A DNA stretch of 64,000 nt, taken from the NCBI GenBank assembly GCA_003344405.1, contig NOWV01000022.1, positions 372,001-436,000 of the forward strand, read 5' to 3'. The stretch's first letter is position 1. Every line of letters starts with the position of its first letter. The position numbers and the translations under genes were made by a program. This stretch comes from Trichoplax sp. H2. Taxonomy: Eukaryota > Placozoa > Uniplacotomia > Trichoplacea. The notes below the pieces were generated by a model that saw only the letters and a program-made list of their open reading frames with translations, was not told the origin of the DNA and searched no databases. Of this stretch, positions 11,101 to 23,433 are shown piece by piece.

Positions 11101-14100
11101 ATCGTCTATCAGGAGCTACTAATTTTACTAGAGCTATATATTTTAAAATTTAATTTATCATCTTCATCTATTAATGGCAATATATAATTATAGATCAATT
11201 CGTATGTACTATTTTGCGTCCGTATATATCTGCCAACCAGCCCCAAATTGGTGCTCCGATACCAAAGCCCATAAAGACCACCTATTATAGATTGGATTAT
11301 ATTATATTTTAAGAATTTGATAAGTGAATAGTATAAATATTTTCATATAAAAATAATTACGATTTTAGCTGATTATACCGTCGTTATAAAGGCTTCCTGC
11401 CATGATGAAAGATACCATTCACAAAGGAGAACTGGACCAATGACGGATAATAGCATCATTTCCATGGCATCTACGGCCTAATACACAAATACGTGAGATT
11501 GACTGAATATTGATAATGTATGGGTTGAGTTCTACGTGGTTAACATTTTATAGTATTAAAATTGTTAGCAATGGATCTTTACTGATTGCACTTAAAGTAT
11601 AGCGTAGCACTGTTTCCTCCTGAGCGGTACTATATAAATGGTAATCTCGATATTTATATTAGAACTAGAATCGTGTTATGTTTATTTCTGTAAGCAAACT
11701 CGGTAGATGCTAAGATAACCATGTCTACGTAACCTACATCGCATAACTGTAAATTAATTTTGTGCAATCTGCGATCAAATACTGCGCGTATATACTCGTA
11801 CGTGTAATAACCCTAGCTCTTGTCCATTTTAAAGCATTAATATAACTAGCTTGCATATAGCTAACTTATTACTTGCCATTAATATTTAAGGTACTGCTCC
11901 TAGTTTACTGCTAGATTAAAGGTAGTCATATGTAAACAAGTGCAAATTTAAAAAGCTCACTATAAGTCAATATTAAAATGAAACCGTATAACTATACCAA
12001 GTTTAAACTTGCAATAATCCATCAAGTACCGTCAAGATAAAGAAATCTTGTATTTTTAAAATGGCAAATTATCTTAATTAATTAGTGCATTAATTAGTGC
12101 AACTACAGTATGTATCATAAGATTAAACAGGATTAATATATTCGTGTATTACATTACATATATACATAAAATACATACTAACCCAGGCACATCCCATTAC
12201 AAACGTCAATCGTATTTGATATTTTCCAAATCCTAATGAATTAATTACTTCTCCAAGAGTGGTTGAATCATCTAAGGATTGAATGAAAGGAAACCAGTTA
12301 TAACTAAAATATGGGAATATTCTTAATGATAGCAAAACAATCAGTCTATTTTGTAGGACGCCTATATTCAATTTGCTTCTTTGTATTTTAGACTGGACTT
12401 TGGGTAAAATCAATGGTATTAATGGTGTTGTCTTTTAATGACTGTTAGAAAGTGACGTTATGGCTATATTTGTATTTATAACGGTATATATCCTACCACT
12501 AAATATACCGTCTTTCCTAAATAAATACTGCTATTACTAAGGAATATAATATCAATGACAGTTATAAACGTATTCGATGATAGCATTAAAGCTTTAGTAG
12601 GTGTTATAAACGTACCATATACTAACACAGGATTTAAGACTATAGAGTGGCATTTAAGATCTATCCATTAATCCGACCATTTACAGTTAGTTAATGAAGT
12701 CACTTAGCATTTGATATATTTTTGGCGTGGTCTGATGTTTATCCAGCTTTCAACAGTTCATGCAGGCCGAAATTTTTTCTGATTGCAAGATTTAAAATTT
12801 ACAAGGATACTAACTCTTTGCGTTAGTGTAAAATGTCCACGCCGTAGTACAGTAGTATTCAGTCTGGCAACGAGATATCGTAAAAGTAACAATCTATTCC
12901 GATGTGTTACATTTGTAGGAAGCGGATATCCAGTATACTGTAACTATTAAACAACGGCAGCATCAAATGACCAGAATGTAGCATCCAATACTTTAACTAA
13001 CTCCGTTAGTAAGCAATCATTTTTATTTCATACGCCTATAGGCTACGACAATACTATAACATCAATACTATAGTAGACAAGTAGAACTGTACCTAACTTC
13101 ATCATGACTACAGAAAAGTCTATAGTTTTAAAAATTCTCGAAATTATACTTCATGTCAGCAGTTACGCCATTTGATCGAATAATGAAATTTTAAAGCCTT
13201 GTTGTTACCAAATAGGGATTGGCTCTGTTGATCATTTCCTCATTCCTTAGTACGTACAGTACAGTATATATGTACAAGTAAATCCTACTTGACTGTAAAG
13301 GCCTGCGGATCTAAATTAAAAATACCATCCAAATTACTCCAAGTTGTACTGCCGATAGTTGCTGCCCTTGATGGGATAATGAAATCTTGAAAGCTTTGGT
13401 TTAGCTCAATATGAGAGATACAAAAGTAGCACTGCTTAAATGATCATTTGTTCATTTCTTAGTAATGACTTCGATATAGAAAAGCTTGGAGTTTTAAAAA
13501 AAAAAAATCCACCGAATTGTATTCATGTCGATAATGATGGCATTGACCGAATAATGAAATTTCCAATGCCTGGTGTCGCCAAATCGAGATTGACCGTGTT
13601 ATTCATTTATTCATTTCTTAACATAGACTTTAAGGTTCATAAATAAAGCAGGCAAATAGTGGCCGCATATTTGCCGTATATGATCTGACTTGACTACAGA
13701 AAGGCCTGTCATTTTAAAAACCCTGTAATTTGCATTGAATGTCCACCGTTGGGGCGTTTAACTGAACGACGAAATTGTAAAAGCCGTGTCATCATCCAAT
13801 CGAGACTGACTACGTTGATGATTTATTCATTTCTTAGCATCAACAGGATTGAAAAATTAACTTAGTAAACTGATTTCTATCTAGGCAATCTTTTATCGAT
13901 CAATGTATACTTTGCTTGTAACTTAAAATAACATAATGTGATTTAAGATTAAAAGGATTTTTATCAATCTTATCGTCATCAAAACGAAGATAGGGTCTTG
14001 TACTGTACATTAATCTCGAACTCGTTACAAGATTAGCGCTATGGATATTTTCTACAAGAATACTGCAATAGCTCACTTAACGGTGTTGAATCCAGATTTA

Positions 14101-14299
14101 ATGCACAGTAGAATGCACAATCTATATCATGGCCTTTCCTAAAACTGTATTTGAACCTGTACAGTGTTTTAATGGCCTAGTGGATAATAATGGTTCTAAA
14201 CATCAATAAAATGATTCTTTTCCTACCTTGATCTTCTAGCAAAGCATCCTGATCCACCGATGATCCTAAATTGTGCATAGCTACAGGGGTGGTCTCCAT
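8193..14299 (-). CDS. SVOP/SV2-like MFS transporter, gene A (15 exons)
   Basis: Exons: 14299-14227, 12271-12183, 11477-11379, 11281-11210, 11043-10919, 10665-10602, 10501-10376, 10300-10172, 10042-9969, 9849-9779, 9628-9533, 9363-9252, 9055-8974, 8658-8569, 8336-8193. Every junction is GT-AG and keeps frame; 481 aa (human SVOP 548). It is a 12-TM major facilitator, orphan in substrate; relatives sit in synaptic or secretory vesicle membranes. Evidence: [11 protein letters not shown] before TM1, DAMEMM with Asp57 in TM1, motif [11 protein letters not shown] (101-110), [15 protein letters not shown] after TM4, sugar-porter PESPRYL (219-225), a loop with CIC before TM7, [22 protein letters not shown] and C-terminal PIETKGR. 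Intron phases in order: 1,0,0,0,2,0,0,0,2,1,1,2,0,0. The last codons (VCHLMSHFD and stop) may be read-through of a splice donor. Closest relative in the window is gene B. Confidence 0.93.
13100..13850. repeat. Degenerate tandem repeat (about 190 bp, four units) in intron 1 of gene A
   Basis: Four diverged units start near 13105, 13290, 13470 and 13690. Each runs through a CTACAGAAAAG(T/C)C-like start, an A-rich tract, a GAATAATGAAATTTT-like core, CCAAATCGAGATTGAC and ends TTCATTTCTTAG. The third unit holds a 13-base A run. A short open frame at 13440-13646 crosses the units and is not a gene. Confidence 0.7.
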
Positions 14300-15040
14300 T
14301 GATGAAATAATAGCGAAATGATAGGAAAAAAGAAACCGTGTGTGTGGATGTAAATATATGCGTATTCGACTCTGTTAATAGAATGCAAGCTAGACTTATT
14401 TGCTGTGGAAGATTGACTATAACTTTTTTACTTAAAATTGAATTTCTTTATTATTCTGCCAACTCGATAGCTATAGTATCGTAATCTATTGGTGAGCGCT
14501 ATCAGTTACAGTTAATCAACATCCTTGAACGGCATCACTTGAATGCCAGAACCAACAAGTTTGAAGTATCATGTAGAAAGAATGTTCTAATCAAAAATCA
14601 GCTAAAGCAAATCCTCTCCGGATAGAAACTGCTACAGTCCAGGTCCAAATCGCAATTTCGCTGGCAAAATCTTTAACGATGACTGAATACACAACCTTAC
14701 CACTAGTGAATTAGAGTAGTGTTACTATAGATTAGCGCCTAGCAATTGGAAAATGTTTTGATTGACTGATTTATTGATTGAATGTGTTAATGACTTTTAT
14801 TACTCTTTTTACTCTCTTACTTTAGTTACGTAAATAAATAAATAAATATATCCACTCTCGTATGTTACACACCTACTATGCAGCATACGCTTAGAACACT
14901 GTATCGTACTACATACAGACTATGGTACTAAAAAGAAATGGTCACACACTGTGCACTTGCAAACAGTAGTAGACGAGAGGTAAGAACGCGTTGCCAGTGG
15001 ACAATTAGGATTGAAAGAAAAAATCAGAACGCAAAGTAAA
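14300..15040. other. Upstream region of SVOP-like gene A
   Basis: Presumed 5' flank of gene A. No clear TATA box, CpG-rich block or coding signal is visible. Confidence 0.4.
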
Positions 15041-15765
15041 AGTCTCTAACGCCTCCTTTCCTTAATAATATAGAGTAATTAGATACTGGTAGGATAGGTA
15101 AAAGAAATTATGCAAGGATTTTAGGCAAAAATGACAGAAACTAGCTTACACTCTCTCTGTATTGACAGTCGGCATCATAGCCCTAGCAGTGGATCGCATA
15201 CTCGAACTTCTTGAAGTATCCAATTAGTAATAAAGTAGTTTCTTCTAATCATGTCGTGGCTTAGAAAACCCTAGCTCAGAGCTTTGCTAACCCAAACCGC
15301 TATGAGTTCACTGTTCAATAGTTTCGTTAAACCTTAATAATAATATACAGTAAATAGATACTGGTAGGATTGGTAAAAGAAATTATACAAGGATTCTGGG
15401 CAAGAATGATAGGAACTAGCCTACACACTTTCTGTATTGACAGTCGGCATCGTAGTGGATCGCATACTCGAACTTCTTAAAGTCTCTAACGTCTCCTTTC
15501 CTTAATAATATACAGTAATTAGAGACTGGTAGGATAGGTAAAAGAAATTATACAAAGATTCTGGGCAAAAATGGCAGGAACTAGCTTACACACTCTCTGT
15601 ATTGACAGCCGGCATCATAGCCCTAGCAGTGGATCATATACTCGAACTCCTTGACTATCCAATTAGTAATAAAATAATTTCTTCTAATCATGTCGTGGCT
15701 TAAGGAAGCCCTAGCTAAGACTTTTGCTAACCCAAACCGCTATGAGATTCACTGTTCAATAGTTA
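15041..15765. repeat. Three-unit tandem repeat (about 290 bp unit, middle copy truncated)
   Basis: Unit 1 (about 15041-15331) and unit 3 (about 15479-15765) both run from AGTCTCTAACG through TACTGGTAGGATAGGTAAAAG, CTGTATTGACAG, CCCTAGCAGTGGATC and CAATTAGTAATAAA to CTATGAG..TCACTGTTCAATAG. Unit 2 (about 15332-15477) has the first half only and lacks the CCCTAGCA segment. The units are very similar, so the amplification is fairly recent. It lies between genes A and B, close to where a duplication junction would be expected. Confidence 0.85.
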
Positions 15766-16835
15766 AGTCATCGGTGGCGGATTAAATCTGATCTCACTGC
15801 TCTACTATACTGTACATTCGGTGTGTACAATCATAAACTGGCATCTTTCTACTCAGAGGTTGGTACACCATGATGTAGAAAGCAAGAAATTGAATGTACA
15901 CAGTACTGTAAATCGCTTAGTTGTGATTGCGTACTGATGTAAAATATGGAAATGCATTTGGTATGGTACGCTAAGTTAACATTATAAAATAATAAGTATA
16001 AGTACAATATATCTGAATTAAGTGCATAGATATCTAACATGGCAACAGCCTTACTTAACCGTAGCTCAGTAACATTATATATATAACATTCATCTGCATA
16101 GCGTGATCAAGGACTGCAATCTTCTCCAACTGATATGGACACGTAAAATCGTCTACAAATGGCAGACTCGTCAATTTAATCAAAATATCATGCATTCCAG
16201 CAAGAGTTGATCGTAACCGATAGCTAGTTATTTCCGCCATCAAGCTAGACAAACAAACATCATTATACGAAACGACCATTCAATAGAATAAAATGAAATT
16301 ATTTTAATGGCGAAAATTGTATCTGCCAAAGATAAAACGATTTAAAGGATATCAATATTCAAAATTTTAGTACTCCCTTGTATTGCCCTCTCTGGTGAAA
16401 ATTGAATAGCTGGGTTGATTTAAGTTACTATCATAAATATATTCGTAAATTAGCTATGCAAACACAGAATGGCCTTTGATCATGGATGATATTACGCAGC
16501 TTAATTAAACGAAGCACAAATAAGTATTAGTTTAAAGTATGAGTAGTGATAAATAATCAGTTCATGGGTATTATTATACTAGAATATAAATATCAATTTC
16601 ATAGATCAGGCTTGATAGCAAGTGGTCCACTTCATTTAATAATTAATATATCATAATATTTCATAGTTTTTTGGACTCCTAGTAAATGCATAATATGAAA
16701 ATATGTAGAAGAACATTAGACAATATAGTAAATATCAGATTGTTTTTTCTACGTAAAAAGTATCTCATTACGAAATATCGCCATGAAGTTGCAAAGTCGA
16801 CAATAATTATACTATGGCTAGAACAGCATGATAAA
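15766..16835. other. Intergenic region between SVOP-like genes A and B
   Basis: AT-rich 3' flank of gene B. Open frames at 15849-16040 and 16055-16279 have no splice partners, homology or composition bias that would support a gene. Confidence 0.5.
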
Positions 16836-19800
16836 TTAATGACAAACCCGCATATTGAGTCCTTGAGTCTCTATTGGAAGAAGGATAGCAGAAATAGCCC
16901 CCATGCAAGAAATGAACGCGTAAATGCATAGTGCTAAGATATCAGATACTGGTAGCATTACCTAAAAGATTAGAAAATATGGTAAATTAAAGCTTCAGTT
17001 AATTGATTAATATCTGAGAGGGCAATTCTACCTTAGCTCTCTTTAGTACAAATCACTTTTGCCAATATTATTGCATTTTTTTATAAATGATAATCTTAGT
17101 AAAGGCGTACAGTCTATAGGTACAATATTTAAGAATTAATCAAGATCCAATTTTCATTTATAAAAATTGTTTTGCTAAGACCTGAGCTAGAAACGGGGTA
17201 ACCATTGCGCCAATACGAGCGAAACTGCTGCAAAGTCCAAGTCCTATAGCTCTAAATGTTGTAGGATAAACCTGTACTCAAAACAATTAGGAAAGCAAAT
17301 TACATTAGCTTACATAACCGGTGTAGTATTTTATCCCCAAAACCCAGGCAATTACGGGCGGTTAATATAATTGGAAATAGAATTTATAGTTAAGTATCGT
17401 ACTAAAATGTGATAATAATTACTATTATTATTATTTTGTTTTATTCTTACGTTATACCATTCTGCTACATTTCGATTTCTAATTTACCAAAGCAATGTAA
17501 CAAACTTATAATATTGAGAAGTCTGTAGGTTGCCATTTATGGACTGATATTATTGATTAATTATAGCAAGAGCTTATTTAACAATTTTAACAAAATTACC
17601 TCAGGTGTATAGACATAGGCTACTTGGAAGGCTGCGGAAATAAGTGCTCGAATACAAAATATAAGAACTGTTTTCGTTACCCTATAGTCACCACCAAAAT
17701 TGATATATACAATATATATATATGAAAGAAGGGAAGTTATTTAAAGGATATATCTATATATAAAAGTTATAATTCTATGCACTTTTATATATAATTAACC
17801 TTAAATTTTGACTTTTAAAGAATTACTACAATAGCAAAATTATACGTTCTCTTCAGTAATAATATTACCTTGTACTACAAATTATTAGCATGAAAAGAAA
17901 CACCGCAGAGAGTAAAAATTGCAAACAAAGAGTCCTCTTTCTTCCTAATTTCTCAACCACCAGGAACGCAAATATCATACCTTCGGAAACAGCATTGTAC
18001 TAAATAACTGATATTTGATCAACAGCAGGTAACTAATTGCATAATTTTTTTTAATGCAGTAAAATAAATCATTTGTTTTGTTGTTTATACCTTTTATGTA
18101 AACTTGTCAAGTATCGTAATAGTACTCACCGGGAAATTCAGCAATGGTCGTAATAACAATATTGCGATAATCATCACTTGATAATGGCTTACATATGCAA
18201 CTACGATTAGAACTATCTCTACTCCCTACAATGTCATTCAATAATATAATAATATGATTGATACCTAGAAAAAATACTTTATGAAATAAATAAAATATTA
18301 TGTATTTCGAGGAATAAAATCATTTAGAAACTGGTTATTTAGGAATAGTAAACAGAATTTTACCACATCTATCCACCGTGTACAACACTGGAGTCATTAA
18401 AATAATTCCATAATATAATGTTGCAGCGGAAAGCCTAGCGTATTCAAAGCAAACAGCATTATAAGAATGATACTGCCCCTTTTATTTATCTTAAAATTTA
18501 AGGTAAATTTAAGAGCTATGTCATGGAATCATTCACACATCACTCATGTTATTCGTTTTCATCGTACTACTTTTATAAATAAATGATAGTTACCAAATAG
18601 ACCACATCAACAGCGTTGTTTTGGTATAAGGGGCTTTCAGCAAGTCCCAAATTTGTCCACGCGTTTCCTAAACAGATAGTCATTATATTTATTTAAATTT
18701 GTACGGTATTTATCCAATGAAATAGCTCTGAGCTTCCCATCAATATATAGGAAATTTATTTAGTGTAAACTGCTACTAATAACTCAAAATACCTTCTCTT
18801 ACCTTACTGGGTAACTTTATATCTTTATTATGCCAAAGCTTTCTGTTCACTCTCGCAATGCTACGCAAAATTAATATTGCTTTTGAACGTTGACCAGATA
18901 TTAACAAATATCGTGGTGACTCGGGAATAATCTATTATTAATTTAATTGTAGTAATTTAGATAGAGCATTTTAAAAATTGATAACATTCATATATCTATA
19001 GCATACCTTATACATAAAGCAGAAAGCAAGGCATGGTAAGCTAGAAAAAGCTACGAGGTATCTCCAGCCAAGGGTAGGCATAACAATTAAGGCTAGGATA
19101 ACCTCAAAATTGGCTCCCAGTGACGAGAATAACTGAGAGATCATAAAAATATGTATAAATGTAGTTGGTAGCAGATATATCGATAGTCAATTATTATCGC
19201 TAAGTAAATCTCTTAACCAAACGAAAATTTAAAAACCTTACTTGGAGAAAGACAACCGACCTAGCTCGAGTTTTGACGGGCAAGAATTCGCTATAAAGTG
19301 TAACTCTTTAGATTCATGAAAAAATATGCATGCGGATATACATTAATTTGATAAGTAATCAAGTTTAATCATATAACATTAAATTTACATAGGTACACAT
19401 ATAGTTAGGTTATCAATTATTAAAGCGATAATATATATACTCGTATTTATAACTGTATCTTACGCTTGTGCGGAACCTGATATGCCAAAACCAGCTAATC
19501 CTCTTGTAAGTACAATCCAGAAATAACTAGGAGACATTGCACATAACAGCCCATAAAAAAAAGTCCAAAATGTGGAAAGCAATAACCCCTGAATGAAATA
19601 TCGATGTCGGTAATATTATTGTTAATAATTAGTAGGAGTTCTATTATCGAATATCTGCGTCAAATCTAAACCTACTCTTACATGTTAATACAAATTATCT
19701 TAAAGTCTTAGATATCTATTTTTAATACGCGTATTAGCAGTATAGTACTCGTAGTATTATTATTAAATGACTCATTACTGATTTATATATGAAATAGTCA

Positions 19801-21303
19801 TTGTGAGCTAAAATAATAAAGAGATTATCAATAATCTTATATGCATCTAAAATCAATCGATATACCAATTTACGTCCGTAAATATCTGCAATCCAACCCC
19901 AAATAGGTGCTCCAAAACCGAAACCCACAAATACAATCTAGGTATTACAATACTTGATGTTATTTACCCGCAATATCGTTATTGTATGATTTGAACTCGA
20001 ACATTGTATTTATCAATCATAAAAATGATAGCAGCCGATTTTACTGTGGCTATGAAGGCTTCTTCCCATGACGAAAGATGCCACTCACAAAGGAGGATGG
20101 GACCAATAACAGATAGTAGCATCATTTCCATGGCATCGACTACCTGATTGATGCATAAAATATTGACCAGAATTAGATCGTATTTGAACGCTAGTACGGT
20201 ATTCAATATAGTGTATTAATAGGATCATTGATCCCTCTTCAGTAAAGTAAAGTAAAGTTGTAGTCCAAACCTATCAATAAATTTTATTAGGAAATGTTCT
20301 AATAGCACACGAAAGTTTATGAAATGTTATCCATTTAATCATTTTCGACTTAATCATGTTTTCTATCTTTTAATACGTAGTTTAATTACTAGATTATTTT
20401 AAATTATTATAGCACTGTTAAGGATTGATAAATATACTAACCCAAGCACATCCCAATATAAATGTCAGCCGAATTTGATATTTACCAAATCCTAACGAAT
20501 CAATTATCTCTCCAAGTGTGGTTGGATCGTTATCTTCTGATGAGCAAAAGGAACCTCGTTTCAATAATTGTTAGGAATAAAGTTGTAATTTAAAATGCAT
20601 TAACGTAATCAATCTGTTTTTGGCTAATTGTTCTTTACATGCAAAATGTAAATATTGTACGAGTGTTTATGCTTGAAAGACTTCACCAAACCTATAAGGG
20701 TATAATTTGCTTCATGATTCTCAGAAACAAATGGCAAAGAGTCGGTAGCTATGACTAGAAATATCATTGACGAATGGTATAGCTTAAGCATTTCGGCGAT
20801 GCCACGGACTTGTCAATTTTTTTTAAACTTTACAAATCCATGGCGATGCTTACAAGGAACCGACGGCAGTTTATCTCGATAAGATTCAAATAGGTATCGC
20901 ATCTGACTAAGGCTCAATAATAACACATACTAGACAAGGTGCATATCTTAGAATGCGCGATAGACGTGAAGGTAACCTATTTAACATCGAACTAAACATA
21001 CACGCAACATAAACCATCTTAGCTGGTCCATATTCTTAATAGAGATTGATGTATGATAGCAAGTTATACAAGTATATGCGAGGTATAATGCGAGTATATC
21101 ATGATCTCGATAGATATACATGTATGACCTATTTATAGGGCAAAGATGTTTAAGCAACAAAAGGTACTAGTATACTGTACACTATAGTCTAACAAGTGAA
21201 TCAAGCTAAGAAATACTAAAATCGATTTTTCCTTACCTTGATCCCGGAGTAATGAATGAAGCTCAACAGATGATGTCACGTTATTCATTGCTATCGATGT
21301 CAT
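16836..21303 (-). CDS. SVOP/SV2-like MFS transporter, gene B (15 exons)
   Basis: Exons: 21303-21237, 20533-20442, 20143-20045, 19937-19866, 19588-19464, 19305-19242, 19132-19007, 18931-18803, 18667-18594, 18434-18364, 18225-18130, 17980-17869, 17681-17600, 17271-17182, 16961-16836; 474 aa. Intron positions and phases equal those of gene A, and exons 3-15 match it exon by exon with almost no length change. Motifs: [19 protein letters not shown] in TM1, [10 protein letters not shown] (motif A), [35 protein letters not shown] in the exofacial loop, [22 protein letters not shown]. The extreme C-terminus has drifted: the [11 protein letters not shown] motif reads [10 protein letters not shown], followed by VCH and a stop. 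Exon 7 begins LFSSLG where the other copies have an FWS(I/T)G-type sequence. A likely tandem duplicate of gene A; membrane transporter of unknown substrate, probably vesicular. Confidence 0.92.
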
Positions 21304-22318
21304 TATCGTGAATTAAATGACTGGGAAATATTGTAGAACTTTTTTTGTTTTTTTTTTTGCCTTCCTGATCATGCTATACGCGATGGACGTCTACACCTAA
21401 TTTCCTGAGATAGTGCGTGAGCTCTACTAGGATGAGATAGATTAATTGTAATCCTTGGAATGTCCTTTTCAAATCAAATGGAGTCTGTTATAATCTCTTA
21501 CTGATGACTAGTTTATCTACGATCACCGTGGCGAATAATCATTATTAAAATATGTGTATCGTCCTACTAATATACTAACGTAATATCTATATCTGATAAC
21601 TAGAACTACAATCGATAAGTTTATGAGTTATAATCATAGATTATAAATTATCAATATGTTATATTATCAAAATGCTTGCCCAGCAATTTACTTCAATATC
21701 TACAGGATAAAGTACGACGCTGCTATGATATAAAATGATTTGTTACAGTTTTAGCTAGAATCCTGTAAAAGTAGAGTCCGAAGGCTTCTTCGGCATTGCC
21801 TTATAAGATCACTTGATCACTCTGTTGCACTACTACCACTACATTACTCTGCTGTATATAGCTTTTTACTTGGCCTATTCTCCTGATCTCTGCTAATGTA
21901 TGTGTAGATGTACCTACACACTATCTGGTTAGCTTAATATAACAGTATATACAGTACAAGTTTCAATCAAGTCAATTAACTAATAGCAAAAGCGCGAGCT
22001 GTATTTTATGCAAAGAGTCACAGGCCAACCTCAAGATCTACCACGATCACCAGTGTCCTATAATTATTATAATCATGAATTATCTCGAGATGACTATCCC
22101 TAAAATACGTCGAGCCATAGCGAAGATATCTGGCCGAATTAGAGGATAACTACAGTCGATTTAAAGAGTTTTCCAGACTGTAACAGCACTTGATTCAATT
22201 CGTTCAAGGAATAACACAGGATACAACTACCATTAATTAATATTATTATTATTAATATTCTAGCCAGCAGCTCATTAAATAAACAGTCCCTGCTTTCTCC
22301 AATTCTGTGCCATATGGG
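21304..22318. other. Intergenic region upstream of gene B
   Basis: Start of the divergent 2.1-kb spacer between gene B (-) and PGAM5 paralogue 2 (+). A short T run near 21340-21357 and a TTA/ATT simple stretch at 22240-22258 are present. No gene seen. Confidence 0.5.
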
Positions 22319-22600
22319 TGTACTAGAGGCCCTTTTAAAGAGACTACTAGAGACCCTATTAAAGAGACTACTAGAGACCCTTTTAAAGAGACTACTAGAG
22401 ACCCATTTATTAAAGAGACTACTAGAGACCCATTTATTAAAGAGACTACTAGAGACCCTTTTATTAAAGAGACTACTAGAGACCCTTTTAAAGAGACTAC
22501 TAGAGACGCTATTAAAGCGACTACTAGAGACCCTTTTATTAAAGAGACTACTAGAGACCCTTTTAAAGAGACTACTAGAGACCCTTTTACCTTAAAGAGA
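22319..22600. repeat. Minisatellite, 24/27-bp unit, about ten copies
   Basis: The unit is AAAGAGACTACTAGAGACCC followed by TTTT, ATTT or TTTTATT. Copies are 24 or 27 bases long, both multiples of three, so the array stays open in frames on both strands. On the + strand it reads as KETTRDPF or LLKRLLETL repeats, on the - strand as GSLVVSL repeats. One copy has GACGC for GACCC and the next has GCGAC for GAGAC. The flanking frame continues to 22771 but has no gene context, so I regard the open frames as a consequence of unit length rather than a gene. Confidence 0.9.
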
Positions 22601-23433
22601 CTCAAAGGATCTCTAGGGCGTACCGGTTACAGTGTGCTGAACAGTCCTGCGCACTTAGAAAGAGTGACGTCAGCTGGGCGGTTAATGTCAATCAAAGCGC
22701 GTCTATCATTTTTCTGGTCATTTTCCTGTACGCTATCTCTGAAACCGTACACCACACTGTACAGTGTATAGCCCAAAACCAACCAGGCAGCTCATTTTGA
22801 AAGTGCGCATTAAGGACAGTATAGTGTATCGTTTCAGCCATACGATTCAATTGAGATGACCAGTCAAATAGTCAGTGCCATTAGTTTATTCCGGTGAACG
22901 ACCGTCGTCTGTCCTTCTGCAACAATTGCTCGCCTCACTTGCCTTTCGTCGTGGACGGATGGACGTTTGGAAATAGACGACACTGGATGGTCCTGACACC
23001 AAGACATTCGCCTCTTCAGCTTAATGAATATGCTATACTATATGCAATAACGAGCATAGGCATTTGCTCGCGTTTCAGCCATAGAGCTAAGTTTTCTATC
23101 GCTGGACCACTCCCAAAATAGACAGTAGCAGCAACAGCATGCGAACGTTAATTAATGCATCGTGGACGAAGAGAATAGGAGCTACAGCAGTAGACAGTCA
23201 ATCTCAATCTCGATCCATTCGACTAGGAAATACTCCAGAAGAATCACTGCCATTATCGTAGACTCTCGATTGTGGAGTGAATTGAACAGCAATACAATCA
23301 TTTAGTCATTGCATACTCTATTACTGATTCTTCGATTGGACTGCAATTCAAGTTACTGCAGTTAGCAGTCAATTGAATAGAAGGGAAAAAGAAATTTCAT
23401 TCGACAATTGAATAATTGCCTTCATTGGTAGCT
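22601..23433. other. Upstream region of PGAM5 paralogue 2
   Basis: Less AT-rich than its surroundings around 22660-23110. The open frame at 22894-23121 has no recognisable product. Presumed promoter and 5' leader of the downstream gene; no core element could be pinned. Confidence 0.4.

Noticed and set aside
22307-22771. Long open frame with KETTRDPF repeats
   Set aside because: It is created by the 24/27-base minisatellite, is open in other frames and on the other strand too, and has no promoter, splice or homology support. Kept only as a repeat and a finding.
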